DNA from: Candidatus Cacconaster stercorequi | GTDB taxonomy: Bacteria; Bacillota; Clostridia; Oscillospirales; Oscillospiraceae | DNA length: 64,000 nucleotides | Reading direction: 5' to 3' | Assembly: GCA_018064925.1 (NCBI GenBank) | Contig: JAGHUH010000003.1 | Coordinates: forward strand, 1-64,000 | Shown: one piece after another, positions 62,475 through 64,000 of the stretch | How the letters are laid out: each line of letters starts with the position of its first letter | Numbering within the stretch: position 1 is the first letter of the stretch | Translations under genes and position numbers: made by a program | Notes under the pieces: model-generated | What the model saw: the letters and a program-made list of their open reading frames with translations, nothing else | Databases searched by the model: none | Told to the model about the DNA's origin: nothing

Positions 62475-64000
62475 AATTTGAATCCCTACACATAAAGAAC
62501 AAATATCTTCACATGGAATTGCAGACAGTCGATTTTAGCTATACGGGCATCTATTTAATCACAGGTCCTAACGGCTCAGGAAAAAGCACTATTCTCAAGG
62601 AAATTGTATTCGGGAATAACACTCCAAAATTTCCGACAGAAGATCAGTATAATGCATATAACCATAATAGAGGGGCATTGATAAGCTATGTGCCTCAAAA
62701 AGTTTCTGTTCCGGATGTCACCGTAGATGAATACATAAGAAAAGACAACCCAATTGTACGACGGGATGAACTCGTAAACCTTTTGGATAAATTTGGGCTG
62801 CCTGAATTAGATATGGGTTTAAAGATTAGGGTAATGAGCGGAGGCGAAATCGTAAAACTTTCTATAATTTCCGCCTTGCTTAAAAAGACTCCGTATTTGG
62901 TGTTGGATGAGCCGACAAATAATTTGGACGACAGATCGACAGCGTCGCTGATGCATGAGATTGAAAAGTATGCTGAAGATCGTACTGTACTATTAGTTTC
63001 TCACGACCCCAGAGTGATAAAGCACGACGCATACCAGGTTTTTATCACACAAGATGGAATCTCACAAGAATATTCAAAGGGAATACAGAACACGACCGCT
63101 CCGGCGCAACAGCCTAAGATATCCGGTCTGAAATTAGCTACACGGCTTTTGAAGAAAAACCACAACATTGTATGCCTGGCAGCTTTCGTGTGTGTATTAG
63201 TAGCTGCACTATTATTTAATCTGAACGAATTTAGCCGTAAATACTCTACAGATATCCCACCAAAACAGAATTCCATCTTGGTATATAACGCAGATTTCAC
63301 ATACCCGAACTTAAACGAATATTATGTAAAATCGGCTCGATTGGAAATAGACCGTTCAAAATACGAACGGCGTCTTAGTTATGATGATATTCCGCAATGC
63401 GCTCAAGAGAACGGAATAAATATGTTTTATGTTTTGCGCGAAGACAAGACATCGGCCTTTTGTGATAATGCGTTTTCTGAATCTGCAGAAGATCCAGAGC
63501 CGGCTTCCATCCCGAGCGTTATTGCCGAAAACTATTTAAGTCAATGTGGACTTTCTGATGTTTTTTCGCTGAAGAAGGGGAGATATCCCGCTGACAATAC
63601 ACACGAAATCGCCCTTTGCGAAAAACGCCTATCAGAGCAATTTCGCATAGAAAATAGTGAAACAAGTGCCATCGGGGAAAAGTTGGAAGTCGATGGGATA
63701 AAGTATACTATCGTCGGAATTACATCATTTGATGTAATTTGGGTATCTTACCATGGCAACGAAAACAGCTTGTTTTATTGCTACGATGTAACGGACTATG
63801 ACTCGTTCGCCGACAACGCAATTTCTTATCAAATAGGCGCTGATTACACTTATTGTTATGAACCGTCAGTTGCAGTTATTACTACAAAACCACAGCAAGA
63901 AAAATCAGTCCTTAACTCGATGATGTCGAATTATCCGGCCAATAATTACTATTCTTACGAATACAATCAAGGATGGACATTGGCATACAATTGGGCATTT
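62471..64000 (+). CDS. ABC ATPase fused to MacB-like membrane module (second of pair, partial)
   Basis: Open from GTG 62471 to the window edge, 510 codons with no stop. The ABC cassette has Walker A GPNGSGKST (32-40), Q-loop region VPQKVSV, signature MSGGEIVKL (122-130), Walker B YLVLDE (142-147) and H-loop LVSHD (175-179). TM1 is at about 232-250. A long extracellular region follows with MacB-core-like segments (FSLKKGRYPADNTHEIAL; IGEKLEVDGIKYTIVGI). The remaining membrane helices should lie beyond the edge. It overlaps the previous gene by 4 bp and probably forms a heterodimer with it. Confidence 0.78.
   Translation, partial: MKFESLHIKNKYLHMELQTVDFSYTGIYLITGPNGSGKSTILKEIVFGNNTPKFPTEDQYNAYNHNRGALISYVPQKVSVPDVTVDEYIRKDNPIVRRDELVNLLDKFGLPELDMGLKIRVMSGGEIVKLSIISALLKKTPYLVLDEPTNNLDDRSTASLMHEIEKYAEDRTVLLVSHDPRVIKHDAYQVFITQDGISQEYSKGIQNTTAPAQQPKISGLKLATRLLKKNHNIVCLAAFVCVLVAALLFNLNEFSRKYSTDIPPKQNSILVYNADFTYPNLNEYYVKSARLEIDRSKYERRLSYDDIPQCAQENGINMFYVLREDKTSAFCDNAFSESAEDPEPASIPSVIAENYLSQCGLSDVFSLKKGRYPADNTHEIALCEKRLSEQFRIENSETSAIGEKLEVDGIKYTIVGITSFDVIWVSYHGNENSLFYCYDVTDYDSFADNAISYQIGADYTYCYEPSVAVITTKPQQEKSVLNSMMSNYPANNYYSYEYNQGWTLAYNWAF

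Overview
The window looks like a chromosomal segment from an anaerobic, low-oxygen-lifestyle Clostridia, most likely an Oscillospiraceae-type gut bacterium. This is an inference from gene content: FtsH, LepB, Hpt, TilS, DnaB, L9 and GdpP in one block, HrcA/CIRCE-controlled groESL, BMP-type nucleoside transporters, CoA-transferases and a fused acyl-CoA dehydratase activase. Most of the window is GC-rich (one 60-base line inside rnjA counts 60% G+C). The right end, from about 59.3 kb, is clearly AT-rich (one line inside the ABC gene counts 32%).

Layout. 1-0.33 kb: two tandem consensus promoters point off the left edge and resemble an rRNA-operon leader. 0.3-4.8 kb: a YhaN-like AAA protein, Mrp/ApbC, a small XRE regulator with a divergent 43-codon ORF, and a TauE/SafE exporter. 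4.9-8.8 kb: an NptA/PhoU-type phosphate transporter and a PhoP/PhoR-like two-component system, each preceded by 11-bp-spaced TTTACA repeats that resemble PhoP boxes. 8.9-14.0 kb: a complete liv branched-chain amino acid ABC system. 14.5-22.9 kb: ftsH, lepB, hpt, tilS, dnaB, rplI, gdpP, all leftward. 23-32.8 kb: rnjA with a long structured leader, an FAH-family hydrolase, small proteins, an SPFH protein with an XRE-NfeD fusion, an RNA methyltransferase, a lipid kinase and groESL. 32.9-33.3 kb: tRNA-Met, tRNA-Glu and tRNA-Val. 33.3-42.9 kb: two complete BMP-family (nucleoside-type) ABC systems in tandem, with different gene orders. 43-49.5 kb: an operon of a VWA protein, a leucine-rich-repeat protein, a MoxR ATPase, an FAD oxidoreductase and an FNR/ferredoxin fusion. 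49.6-58.4 kb: DegV, an orphan response regulator, two CoA-transferases (the second broken by an in-frame TAG), and a 1414-residue CoA-dehydratase activase facing a TetR regulator.

59.3-64 kb is an AT-rich accessory segment. It begins with direct and inverted repeats. It then carries a DUF4116-like protein made of eight 25-residue repeats with a 24-codon ORF coupled behind it. Next comes a small peptide-like ORF, a perfect 21-bp hairpin, and two consecutive proteins that each fuse an ABC ATPase to a MacB-like membrane/extracellular module. The second is cut by the window edge. This last cassette (small ORF, hairpin, paired ATPase-permease fusions) is the best candidate for an undescribed system, possibly peptide export, immunity or envelope stress.
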